A program made the translations under genes and the position numbers. Under the pieces are notes generated by a model. It searched no databases. It worked only from the letters and a program-made list of their open reading frames with translations, and was not told where the DNA came from. A stretch of 64,000 nt of DNA from NCBI GenBank assembly GCA_043101845.1, contig JBICHN010000001.1, forward strand, positions 62,001-126,000, written 5' to 3'. Position 1 is the stretch's first letter; every line of letters begins with the position of its first letter. Positions 1-8,126 of this stretch are shown piece after piece. Source of the DNA: JBICHN01 sp043101845 (GTDB lineage Bacteria > Planctomycetota > Phycisphaerae > Phycisphaerales > UBA5793).

Positions 1-2
1 TC

Positions 3-1895
3 TATGAGGAGATGCGCGACCTCTTTCCGCACAACGCGGTGAGCTACTTCGTCAGCTACTACGACTACTACCAGCCCGAAGCGTACATCCCGCAACGCGA
101 CATCTATATCGAGAAGGACGCGTCGCGCAACGATGATCTCGATCGGCTCCGTCTCGCCGCGACGAGCAGCCTGATCAGCCGCGATGATGTCATCATCGTC
201 GCCTCGGTCTCGTGCATTTACGGACTCGGTTCGCCCGAGGAATACAAGAAGCGCGTCCTCACCGTCGAGCGCGGCCGCGAACTCAACCGACGCGAGTTCC
301 TCCTCGGTCTGACCGACATGCAGTACACTCGCGCCGAAATGGACTTTCAGCGCGGGCAGTATCGCGTCCGCGGCGATGTGCTCGAGATTCATCCGGCGAA
401 CGCCGAGTACGCCGTGCGGATCGAACTCTTCGGCGACGAAATCGACGCGATCCAGATCATCAACCCGACCACCGGCGAACTCATCACCGACACCGACCGG
501 TACTTCATCTTCCCTGCGGCGCAATACATGATGCCGGAGGCGGAGCTTGATGACGCGCTCGCCGCGATTCAGCAGGAACTCGATCAGCAGGTCGTGCATC
601 TGCGACACGAGGGTCGACTTCTCGAGGCGCAGCGACTGCTCGCGCGGACAAAGTACGACCTCGAGATGATTCAGGAGGTCGGCTACTGCTCGGGGATCGA
701 GAACTACTCGCGCTACTTCGACGGCCGGGCGCCCGGCGAACGACCGTTCACGCTGCTCGATTACTTCCGACATGTGCCGGGCCATAATCCGGACGACTGG
801 CTCGTCTTCATCGACGAATCGCATGTGACCGTGCCGCAGGTCGCGGGGATGTACAACGGCGACCGCGCCCGGAAGCTCACGCTGGTCGAGCACGGGTTCC
901 GGCTGCCGAGCGCGCTCGACAATCGACCATTGCGGTACGAGGAATTCGACGCGATCGTCCCGCACACGATCTTCGTGAGCGCGACGCCCGGCGCGTTCGA
1001 ACTCGAGAAGTGCGAAGGCGAAGTAGTCGAGCAGATCATCCGGCCCACCGGGCTCATCGATCCTGAAGTCGTCGTCCGCCCCGCGGCCGGGCAGGTGCCC
1101 GATCTCCTCGAGCGATGCCGGGCCATGGCGGCGCGTGGCGATCGCGTCCTCGTCACCGCGCTCACGAAGCGACTGTGCGAAGACCTCACGCGGTACTTCG
1201 ACGAGCAGGGTCTCCGCGTCCGTTACCTGCACAGCGAGATCGACACGCTCGCGCGCGTTGAGATTCTCCGGTCGTTGCGTGAAGGTGACTTCGATGTGCT
1301 CGTCGGCGTCAATCTTCTCCGGGAGGGGCTCGATCTGCCAGAGGTGGCGCTCGTCGCGATCCTTGACGCCGACAAACAGGGCTTTCTCCGCAGTGCGACG
1401 AGCCTCATTCAGCAGATGGGGCGCGCGGCGCGCAATGTGAATTCGATCGTCGTGATGTACGCGGACAAGATGACCCCGGCGATGCAGGAGGCGATCGACG
1501 AGACGACCCGGCGCCGCGAGAAACAGATCGCGCACAACGAAGAGCACGGCATCACGCCGACGCAGATTCGCAAGGCGATCCGCCGCGGAATCGAACTCGA
1601 ACTCAAGGCGCACCGCACGGTCCGCGAAGCGGTGCGCGAGTCCGAGCCGGAGTTCGAGCGCGATGAGCTCATCAAGGACCTCGAGAAGGAGATGCTCGAA
1701 GCGGCGGAGGAACTTCGATTCGAAGAGGCGGCGCGGCTCCGCGATCAGATCACCACGCTCCGAGAGCAGCCCGCGAAAACGATGATCAAACGATCCGATA
1801 TCGACGGCCGGAGCGAGGGCGCCGGACCCTCGGCGGCGCCCGGAGCCGCCGGATCGCGGCCGAAGCGGCCACGGAAGAAGCGGCTCAACCGCTGA
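3..1895 (+). CDS. uvrB: UvrABC system protein B (5'-truncated by window edge)
   Basis: Helicase-like DNA damage-verification subunit of the UvrABC nucleotide excision repair complex, acting in the cytoplasm with UvrA and then UvrC. The reading frame is open from base 3 (Y-E-E-M-R-D-L-F-P) and matches UvrB from about residue 75 of the E. coli protein. Some 70 N-terminal residues, including the Walker A loop, therefore lie outside the window. Visible are the beta-hairpin YYDYYQPEAYIP, the SVSCIYGLG block, the DESHVTVPQ motif, helicase motifs V-VI (GVNLLREGLDLPEV, QQMGRAARN) and a C-terminal UVR domain (LIKDLEKEMLEAAEELRFEE) that contacts UvrC. A basic, proline/alanine-rich tail of about 40 residues ends the protein. 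The ATG at 12 is an internal methionine, not the start. Identification is firm. Confidence 0.97.
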   Translation, partial: YEEMRDLFPHNAVSYFVSYYDYYQPEAYIPQRDIYIEKDASRNDDLDRLRLAATSSLISRDDVIIVASVSCIYGLGSPEEYKKRVLTVERGRELNRREFLLGLTDMQYTRAEMDFQRGQYRVRGDVLEIHPANAEYAVRIELFGDEIDAIQIINPTTGELITDTDRYFIFPAAQYMMPEAELDDALAAIQQELDQQVVHLRHEGRLLEAQRLLARTKYDLEMIQEVGYCSGIENYSRYFDGRAPGERPFTLLDYFRHVPGHNPDDWLVFIDESHVTVPQVAGMYNGDRARKLTLVEHGFRLPSALDNRPLRYEEFDAIVPHTIFVSATPGAFELEKCEGEVVEQIIRPTGLIDPEVVVRPAAGQVPDLLERCRAMAARGDRVLVTALTKRLCEDLTRYFDEQGLRVRYLHSEIDTLARVEILRSLREGDFDVLVGVNLLREGLDLPEVALVAILDADKQGFLRSATSLIQQMGRAARNVNSIVVMYADKMTPAMQEAIDETTRRREKQIAHNEEHGITPTQIRKAIRRGIELELKAHRTVREAVRESEPEFERDELIKDLEKEMLEAAEELRFEEAARLRDQITTLREQPAKTMIKRSDIDGRSEGAGPSAAPGAAGSRPKRPRKKRLNR

Positions 1896-1987
1896 ACGGA
1901 GCGTCATCCCGCATCGGCGCGGCCGCTGCCACCCAGTCGTGTCGAAGGCAAGACGGTCGATCGCGTGATGCGTTTGTTTATCGTCCG

Positions 1988-2788
1988 CTACGGCGATGAG
2001 TCGTCGCCCGAATCGATTCGGAGCGCTTCATCCGGGTAGTGAATCCATTGCAGACACAGGCCGCGCGCTTCGAGCGTTGGACCCGCCAACCGCCGATCGC
2101 GCGATTCGAGAATCTCGTCAATGTACTCCGGCGCCCAATGCCCGCGGCCGATCTCCACGAGCGTGCCCGCGATGATGCGCACCATGTGGTACAGGAAACC
2201 CGACCCTTCGATGTCGATGAAGACCCGCTCCCCCATCCGCGACACTCCGCAGGCGAATACGGTGCGCACCGTCGACTCGCGACCGTGAGCCGTGTTGGCG
2301 AATGACTCGAAGTCGTGCTCGCCTACAAGCCGCCCGGCAGCGTCATTCATGCGGTCGAGATCGAGGTCATACCAGAAATGGTAGAGTCTCGAGCGATCGA
2401 AAACCGGCCGGAGCAGGGCGTTGTGAATCGAATACCGATAGGCCTTCCGGTCGGGCATCCAGGTCGGCTCGAAGTCGAGCGGGACCTCGCGGGCCGCCGT
2501 GACGGCGATGTCCTCATCGAGGTAACGGTTGATGGCGCGATGGAGTCGATCGACCGGGATTCTTGGCTCTTCGACGGTGAACGCGGCGACTTGTGCTTCC
2601 GCATGGACCCCGGAGTCCGTCCGGCTCGCGCCCATCACATTCACCGGTTCGCGAACGGCCCGGCGTGTCGCCGACTCGATCACGCCCTGCGCGGTGCGCA
2701 ACGGCTCCGCATCGGGTGGCTCCTGCTTCTGCCAGCCGTGAAACCCGAACCCGTCGTACTTGATGGTGAGCATGAAGCGGCGTGGCAT
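1988..2788 (-). CDS. truA: tRNA pseudouridine(38-40) synthase TruA
   Basis: Converts uridines 38-40 in the anticodon arm of tRNAs to pseudouridine. The protein is 266 aa, normal for TruA. It opens with the family's LTIKYDGFGFHGWQ and has the catalytic aspartate in GASRTDSGVHA at about residue 60. GSGFLYHMVRIIAGTLVEIG near residue 205 is the conserved C-terminal RNA-binding/active-site block. The gene is tail-to-tail with uvrB. The ATG at 2788 has no Shine-Dalgarno, but a TACCAT hexamer ends 8 nt before it, which suggests a leaderless mRNA (inference). Confidence 0.95.
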   Translation of the reverse strand: MPRRFMLTIKYDGFGFHGWQKQEPPDAEPLRTAQGVIESATRRAVREPVNVMGASRTDSGVHAEAQVAAFTVEEPRIPVDRLHRAINRYLDEDIAVTAAREVPLDFEPTWMPDRKAYRYSIHNALLRPVFDRSRLYHFWYDLDLDRMNDAAGRLVGEHDFESFANTAHGRESTVRTVFACGVSRMGERVFIDIEGSGFLYHMVRIIAGTLVEIGRGHWAPEYIDEILESRDRRLAGPTLEARGLCLQWIHYPDEALRIDSGDDSSP

Positions 2789-2796
2789 GAGCCGTT

Positions 2797-2802
2797 ATGG
2801 TA
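2797..2802 (-). promoter_or_regulatory. Candidate -10 element of truA, leaderless type
   Basis: TACCAT on the minus strand, 8 nt before the truA ATG. It fits the TANNNT pattern seen in front of several other lead genes here. No clear -35 and no Shine-Dalgarno are visible. Inferred only from position and motif. Confidence 0.4.
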
Positions 2803-2815
2803 CGGCATGAACTGA

Positions 2816-4804
2816 TCAGAGCGGCTCGTCGGCGATGCGGGCGATCGCCCGCCCGAGGTCCTCGCGGGCGGTCGCCCGTCGCGCCTCGACACCGACGAAG
2901 GGTGGCGCCTCGCGAAGATCAAGCGTCTCGGGCTGTCCCGATTCGACCGCCTTCCGGTACGCCTCGACGCGCTCCGCCGCCGCCGTGAGCATCGCAGGGA
3001 GTAGATAGTCCTCCAGGCGATCGGCGTGCTGATCGACCTTGTCGACTTCGAGCGTGACCGCTTCGTTGATGGATCGGTCGTAGATCGCAAGGAGAAAGAG
3101 CATGGCGTCGCCGTCGAGGGTTTCGAGCCAGTCGCGCACTTCGCGTCGTCGCGCATCTCGATCGGCGTCGGGCCCGCTGAGCCGGTTTCCGATTGACTCC
3201 TCGAACTGATCGCGACTCTGGTTCATCGCCGCGTGATAGCCGAACGGATCGCTCCGCCCGAGCCGGCGCAGGGCGCCGCGCAACCAAAGGGACTCGTCTC
3301 GGTTCGGAACACCCTCGGGATAGAGCGTCTCAATGAGCGTACTGACTCGGTCGAACTCGTCATGGGCGATTCGCGCCGAGAGGATGACCCGGTCGGACGA
3401 GAGATGATCGATCACTCGAATGGCGGTCGCGAGGCGATCGAGGCATCGGCCTTCATCTCCCGCGGCGTGCGCCCGGGCGGCGTCGAGTTCGAGGAGTCGC
3501 AGGCCGTCGCGCATTCCGGCGACATAAGCGGGAAGAAAGATCCGCCACTCCGGTCGGGCGGACTCGAAGTCACATTGACGAATGCGCGATCCGTCCACGA
3601 ACTCCTTGATCACACTGAGGGCGCTGGTTTCGCCCGCATCGAGGAATTCAAAGCTCGACGCGTCTCCCGGCGCGTTGACTTCGAACGAGACAATATGGGC
3701 CTTCCACTTCGGATCGAGCGCATCGAGCTTGCCGATTCCACGCAGGTACCAGGCCGCAGCGTTCGCAACCTCACCGACGGTGACTTCACCGTCAATGAGC
3801 GATTCGAGTTCTACCTTCCGCGCCTCGAGACTCGCCCGAGACTTCTCGAGATTGTCGAGGATTCTCGACACGCTCGACGGAGGCAGGAGCGCAAGCGCAA
3901 ACGGGCCGTACTCTCCCGCGTCGACGCGCGCCTCGAGATCGGCGAGCCGGGCCCGCGCGGCCCCCGGGTCGTCCTCGTAGAACACCTCGACATACTCATC
4001 GACGAGTCGGTTGTATTGATCGAGGTCCGCCTGCAGCTCATGCATCGGCGCGTTTCGAAGATAGGCGTCAGTCTCCGGATCGACCGTCGAGAACTCAAAC
4101 AGGAGGTCGATCACCTCGCCCCGACGGTCGTCGGCCAGCCGATCGGCGAGGTACCCGCTCGTCATCTCCTGCTCCATGCCCATCGCGTCGGCGAGACCGA
4201 ACGGATCACGACCGTCGAACTCGTTGAGCGAAGCGAGCAGAAACGCCTGATCCGCCGGCTGGAGCGCGCCCGATTCGATCGACGCCTTGAGCCCCTCATC
4301 GGCGTAGTTGAAGACCGCCTGCCCGACGAGTGAACTGATGAGCGTTCGATCGTCCGGCAGGTGATTCGCCATGCGGTATATCGCGGATAGCGCTTGCGCG
4401 GCGCCGCTCGAATCCCCCTGCTGCATTCGAACGACCGCATCGGCGCGGATGACTTTCGCCGCGCGGCGCATTCCTCCGAGATGCGGCAGAAGCATCTCGA
4501 ACCCCTCGCGATGATTCAAACCGAAATCGGAATACGGACGACGCGAGGCGGCGCGAAGCTCAGCCAGCGCGGCCTGCGCCTTCGCGAGCGCGGCGCGAAC
4601 CTCGGGTGTCGGGGTGGAATAAGGATGAGCGTTCTGCCAATCGACCGCGTCGAAATCCTCCTGGGACAACGCGCTGAGCTTCGCGATCGCGTCGCCATAG
4701 ATCGCCGCCGCGTTGTCATCGTGCGACGGCGGCTGCGCGATCACGGGCGCGAAGGCGATGGCGAGCCACGCGAGACAAAACGAGGCGAATTCGAATCGAT
4801 TCAT
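2816..4804 (-). CDS. Secreted protein of unknown function, 662 aa
   Basis: Not recognised. Residues 1-23 (MNRFEFASFCLAWLAIAFAPVIAQ) form a signal peptide ending in a likely AQ-P cleavage site. The rest is soluble and acidic with many alpha-helical, Leu/Ala/Arg/Glu-rich stretches. Two halves look loosely alike: each has a run such as AKVIRADAVVRMQQGDSSGAAQALSAI or RLLELDAARAHAAGDEGRCLDRLATAI, reminiscent of helical-repeat (TPR-like) proteins. No catalytic motif or cysteine pattern is visible. The start is supported by a CAGGGAG Shine-Dalgarno 6-7 nt before the ATG. It lies 27 nt upstream of truA but has its own ribosome site. Confidence 0.8.
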   Translation of the reverse strand: MNRFEFASFCLAWLAIAFAPVIAQPPSHDDNAAAIYGDAIAKLSALSQEDFDAVDWQNAHPYSTPTPEVRAALAKAQAALAELRAASRRPYSDFGLNHREGFEMLLPHLGGMRRAAKVIRADAVVRMQQGDSSGAAQALSAIYRMANHLPDDRTLISSLVGQAVFNYADEGLKASIESGALQPADQAFLLASLNEFDGRDPFGLADAMGMEQEMTSGYLADRLADDRRGEVIDLLFEFSTVDPETDAYLRNAPMHELQADLDQYNRLVDEYVEVFYEDDPGAARARLADLEARVDAGEYGPFALALLPPSSVSRILDNLEKSRASLEARKVELESLIDGEVTVGEVANAAAWYLRGIGKLDALDPKWKAHIVSFEVNAPGDASSFEFLDAGETSALSVIKEFVDGSRIRQCDFESARPEWRIFLPAYVAGMRDGLRLLELDAARAHAAGDEGRCLDRLATAIRVIDHLSSDRVILSARIAHDEFDRVSTLIETLYPEGVPNRDESLWLRGALRRLGRSDPFGYHAAMNQSRDQFEESIGNRLSGPDADRDARRREVRDWLETLDGDAMLFLLAIYDRSINEAVTLEVDKVDQHADRLEDYLLPAMLTAAAERVEAYRKAVESGQPETLDLREAPPFVGVEARRATAREDLGRAIARIADEPL

Positions 4805-4837
4805 CGGCGACTCCCTGTGCGACAGGAGGCGAACCGT

Positions 4838-6103
4838 TCAGGACACTTCTTCGGGCACACGCTCATTCGACGCCTCTCCGGCGTCTCGGGCGCCCATGCC
4901 GAGGGCAAGCCGGCAGAACATCTCGACGCCCAGCGCGATCGAGTCATCGTTGAAGTCGAACCGCGGCGTATGCACCATCGGATACGGCTCGTCCGGCGCC
5001 CGCTGCTGTCCGAGGAGGAAGAAACATGCGGGAACCTCGTTGCAGTAGTACGAGAAATCCTCGCCACCCATGCACGGCTCCGGATACAGCTGCGCGCGCT
5101 CGGCGCCAACGGCGCCACGCGCCGCGTCGAAGAATTCGGTTACCGCGGTCGGATGGTTCCGCGTAACCGGGTATCCGACATGCCAGTCCACACTCGCCTC
5201 GCACCGGTGCGCGGACGCGACCCGCTCGACAATCTCATAGAAGCGCTCGCGGCCGAAGGCCCGGGTCTCATCGCGAAGCGTCCGCATCGTCCCGGCGAAG
5301 GTCGCCTCATCCGGAATGATGTTGAATGCGGTTCCCGCCTGAACCTTCGTTACCGAAACCACGATGGAATCGATCGGGTCGACATTGCGGCTCGCGATCG
5401 TCTGGAGCGCGCCGACGATTTCGCTCGCGCCGACAATCGGGTCGTTCGTAAAGTGCGGGCTCGCCGCGTGTCCGCCTCGGCCGCGCACGGTGACCGTAAA
5501 GAGATCAGTCGCGGCGAGCAGCGGTCCGGGACGAGTCGCAATCACTCCGAGCGGGAGCATGGGCCAGCAATGGAGGCCGAACATTCTGGACACGCGGGGG
5601 CCGAGCAGTTCGGCGCCGAGAACTCCGTCCTGCACCATGCGCTCACCGCCACCCCCGCCCTCCTCCGCAGGCTGGAAGACGAACTTCACCGGATTCGGCA
5701 GTCCGCCGACCTCGTCGGACAGTCGCTTGAGCACACGGGCGGCGCCGAGACAGATCGTGGTGTGTCCATCGTGGCCGCACGCGTGCATCCGACCGTCCAC
5801 GGTCGACGCGTACGGGCGATCCGATTCCTCTTGAATAGGAAGCGCATCCATATCGGCGCGAAGCGCCACGGCCCGGTCCGTATCCTTTCCGGGAAGAAAC
5901 GCGAGCACGCCCGTGCCTCCCGCGAGATCGTCCACGAACTCGATCGTCGACTCTTCGAGCGAAGCCCGGACGCGGCCGGCCGTGCGAACTTCCTGGTACA
6001 TGAGTTCGGGATGGGCGTGCAGATCCCGCCGGAACTCAATCAGATCCGCCAGCTCCTCACTGATCAGGCGACGCAGTCGATCGACAATCTCGGGCTCAGC
6101 CAT
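4838..6103 (-). CDS. M20-family amidohydrolase (N-acyl-amino-acid / hippurate hydrolase type)
   Basis: Zinc-dependent metallopeptidase of the M20D (AbgB/HipO/IAA-amino-acid hydrolase) group, which removes acyl groups from N-acyl amino acids. Metal-ligand motifs are visible in order: MHACGHDGHTTICLGAARVL near residue 105 (Cys/His ligands), FQPAEEGGGG near 138 (catalytic glutamates), and GGEDFSYY near 350. The dimerisation domain lies between about 190 and 300. Length (421 aa) is slightly above the family norm of about 390. The natural substrate cannot be read from the sequence. A TAGAAT hexamer 6 nt before the ATG and no Shine-Dalgarno point to leaderless expression. Confidence 0.9.
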   Translation of the reverse strand: MAEPEIVDRLRRLISEELADLIEFRRDLHAHPELMYQEVRTAGRVRASLEESTIEFVDDLAGGTGVLAFLPGKDTDRAVALRADMDALPIQEESDRPYASTVDGRMHACGHDGHTTICLGAARVLKRLSDEVGGLPNPVKFVFQPAEEGGGGGERMVQDGVLGAELLGPRVSRMFGLHCWPMLPLGVIATRPGPLLAATDLFTVTVRGRGGHAASPHFTNDPIVGASEIVGALQTIASRNVDPIDSIVVSVTKVQAGTAFNIIPDEATFAGTMRTLRDETRAFGRERFYEIVERVASAHRCEASVDWHVGYPVTRNHPTAVTEFFDAARGAVGAERAQLYPEPCMGGEDFSYYCNEVPACFFLLGQQRAPDEPYPMVHTPRFDFNDDSIALGVEMFCRLALGMGARDAGEASNERVPEEVS

Positions 6104-6109
6104 GCGGCC

Positions 6110-6115
6110 ATTCTA
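6110..6115 (-). promoter_or_regulatory. Candidate -10 element of the M20 amidohydrolase gene, leaderless type
   Basis: TAGAAT on the minus strand, 6 nt before the ATG at 6103. It is a five-of-six match to TATAAT. No Shine-Dalgarno lies between it and the start. Confidence 0.45.
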
Positions 6116-6209
6116 ACGCCAACCGACTCGGGCGGATCGCCATTTTCCAAGCGCTGGACCGGCGCCGATTTGACGAACTCCTTCGTCCGGCCGATGATCA
6201 GGCGTTCGC

Positions 6210-6282
6210 GCCACCGTAGCTCAATTGGCAGAGCAGCTGATTTGTAATCAGCAGGTTGTCGGTTCGAGTCCGACCGGTGGCT
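6210..6282 (+). tRNA. tRNA-Thr (anticodon TGT)
   Basis: A 73-nt cloverleaf reads directly. The acceptor stem GCCACCG (6210-6216) pairs with CGGTGGC (6275-6281), followed by discriminator T. The D arm starts TAGCTCAATTGGCAGAGCA, the anticodon stem-loop is CTGATTTGTAATCAG with anticodon TGT, and the T arm contains GGTTCGAGTCC. CCA is not encoded. It sits between two leftward genes and is transcribed rightward. Confidence 0.95.
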
Positions 6283-6306
6283 TTGCCCGTCAGCCCGGAG
6301 AGAGAG

Positions 6307-7908
6307 TCAGGCGGTCGCCTGAGCGCCGGGCGAACCATCGGCCGCCACGCCGGATTCGTCGATCACTTCAATCTCGAGGTCGCGCCGGAAGGTCTTGCGG
6401 AAGACTTTCTCGTGGCGTCGAACGGCTCGGAGTTCGAGGTCACAGGGCCCCTTCGCGTGGAGCACGAGCTTCGCGATGCGTTTCTTCGACCCCGCGACAA
6501 TCCACGCTTCCTGAATGACGCCGGTGTGCGTGCGATCGAGACTCTCGGCGATTCGGAGCATGACCGAGAGCCGCCGCACAACGAGTTGCGATCGACGATC
6601 GAGTGACGCGAAGCTGGGAAATCGCTTGTTCGGCGTCGTCTTCTGGTGAAACCGGGCCGTCGTCGCGATGATCTCGATCTCGGTCTGGTCGAAGCCGAGC
6701 AGATCCGCGTTTCGCACGAAGTAGTAGGTGTGTTCGTGGTGATTCTTGTACGAAAGAAAAGAGCCGATGTCGTGCAGGATCGCCGCGTGATACAGGAGTT
6801 CCTGCTCTTCGTCCCCGAGCCGGTGAAGACCCTCATCGCGCGAACTCTCGAAGAGCATTTCGGCGAGGCGGGCGACATGACGCGCGTGCGGCTCGTCGTA
6901 TCGGCATGATTCGGCGAGGTGGTGCACGCTTCGATCGCGCAGCGAATCGTGGGACGAGACGCGCGGATGCTCCTGTCGATCGAGCCAGTCGACGAGCAGC
7001 CCGTCGAGGAGGCCGCGATCACTCACGCGCAATCCCTCGATGTTCAGCGAGCGCATGAGGGATTCAATGATCGCGGCGCCGGCGATGATGATGTCGGCGC
7101 GGTTCGTGCTCAGCCCGGTGACCTTGCGGCGTTGTTCAAGTGGAAGCCTGCGCATGTGATCGATCGCGGCGCGGATGGCGTCGTAGGGGATGACATCGTC
7201 GCGACCAACGGCTCGACCGAGTGAGAGGTGCGCTGCGACATCCGCGAGATTTTCAGCGGTGCCGGAGCTGCCGATCGCGAGGTCGGTCGGACGCCGCTTC
7301 AGGTCCGAGATGGCGCGAATCATCTTGTTCCGCGCTTCGGTCGCGACCTCGGCGTATCGCGCATCGTCCACCGGCCCGGTGTCATCCGGCCCGAAGAAGC
7401 GGTTCGTGAGCCGAATGGCGCCGAGGTCGAAGGAATCGATGAAGTCGTACGACTGCTGGTCGCCGTAGATGACCTCGGTGCTGCCGCCACCCACATCGAT
7501 GAAGACGGCTTTTTTCTCGCCGAGCCGGAGGCCGCTCGAGACGCCGAGGTAGATGAGTCGCGCTTCCTCCTTTCCCGAGACGACGCGCAGATCGAGACCT
7601 GACTCTCGACGGAGTCGATTCACGAGCACCTGCCGGTTCTTCGCTTCCCGGCATGCCGCGGTCGCCACGGCGGAGATGAGCCGGGCTCCGTTCGCCCGCG
7701 CCATCGACGCGAAATGATGGCAGACCGTGGCCGCGCGTTCGATCGCGTCGGGCTGCAGCCGCTGCTCTTCGAAGGCGCCGTCCCCGAGTCGAATGGTCTC
7801 CTTCTGTCGCGTCAGCACCGTGTACCGATGCCCCTCGCCGACCCGCGCGAGGAGAAGCCGGACGGAGTTCGACCCGAGATCGATGAAGGCGACGGTTTCT
7901 TCGGACAT
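6307..7908 (-). CDS. Ppx/GppA family phosphatase with C-terminal HD domain
   Basis: Exopolyphosphatase / pppGpp phosphohydrolase family of the ASKHA (actin-like ATPase) fold. The chosen ATG at 7908 gives 533 aa beginning MSEETVAFIDLGSNSVRLLLAR, the family's N-terminal phosphate-binding loop. An in-frame extension up to 8214 has no resemblance to the family and overlaps the divergent ppk gene. The second phosphate loop is VFIDVGGGSTEVIYGD near residue 145. From about residue 320 comes the HD-type domain with HAAILHDIGSFLSYKNHHEH. It is head-to-head with ppk, so the two opposing polyphosphate enzymes probably share a 218-nt control region. Exopolyphosphatase versus pppGpp hydrolase activity cannot be decided by reading. 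Confidence 0.9.
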   Translation of the reverse strand: MSEETVAFIDLGSNSVRLLLARVGEGHRYTVLTRQKETIRLGDGAFEEQRLQPDAIERAATVCHHFASMARANGARLISAVATAACREAKNRQVLVNRLRRESGLDLRVVSGKEEARLIYLGVSSGLRLGEKKAVFIDVGGGSTEVIYGDQQSYDFIDSFDLGAIRLTNRFFGPDDTGPVDDARYAEVATEARNKMIRAISDLKRRPTDLAIGSSGTAENLADVAAHLSLGRAVGRDDVIPYDAIRAAIDHMRRLPLEQRRKVTGLSTNRADIIIAGAAIIESLMRSLNIEGLRVSDRGLLDGLLVDWLDRQEHPRVSSHDSLRDRSVHHLAESCRYDEPHARHVARLAEMLFESSRDEGLHRLGDEEQELLYHAAILHDIGSFLSYKNHHEHTYYFVRNADLLGFDQTEIEIIATTARFHQKTTPNKRFPSFASLDRRSQLVVRRLSVMLRIAESLDRTHTGVIQEAWIVAGSKKRIAKLVLHAKGPCDLELRAVRRHEKVFRKTFRRDLEIEVIDESGVAADGSPGAQATA

Positions 7909-8126
7909 GCGGCAGAACCTCGGTCTCAACGCGGCCAGGTGTCGATCCGGCGCGGGAATGCTTGGCAGGTGAGCGTATTCGACCCATGGGTCGGAGCCAC
8001 GACCGGGGGTCAACCATTCACGCGGGCGAGCCGATAGGATCTCAACGCAATCCGAATATTGCCCCAGTAGAATCGCGGTCCCTGCCGCCCCGATAGTTGT
8101 CTGGTCGCCGATGGAGTGTTGAGCGA
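7909..8126. other. Intergenic control region between divergent ppx-like gene and ppk1
   Basis: This 218-nt gap separates two divergent starts. I see no convincing -35/-10 pair, operator palindrome or Pho-box-like direct repeat. GGAG at 8113-8116 lies 10 nt before the ppk1 ATG. Confidence 0.4.

Noticed and set aside
4394..6247. Long open frame on the plus strand, 617 codons
   Set aside because: It is antisense to the M20 amidohydrolase gene and reads as an Arg/Gly-rich, unnatural protein. In GC-rich genomes such mirror frames are usual.
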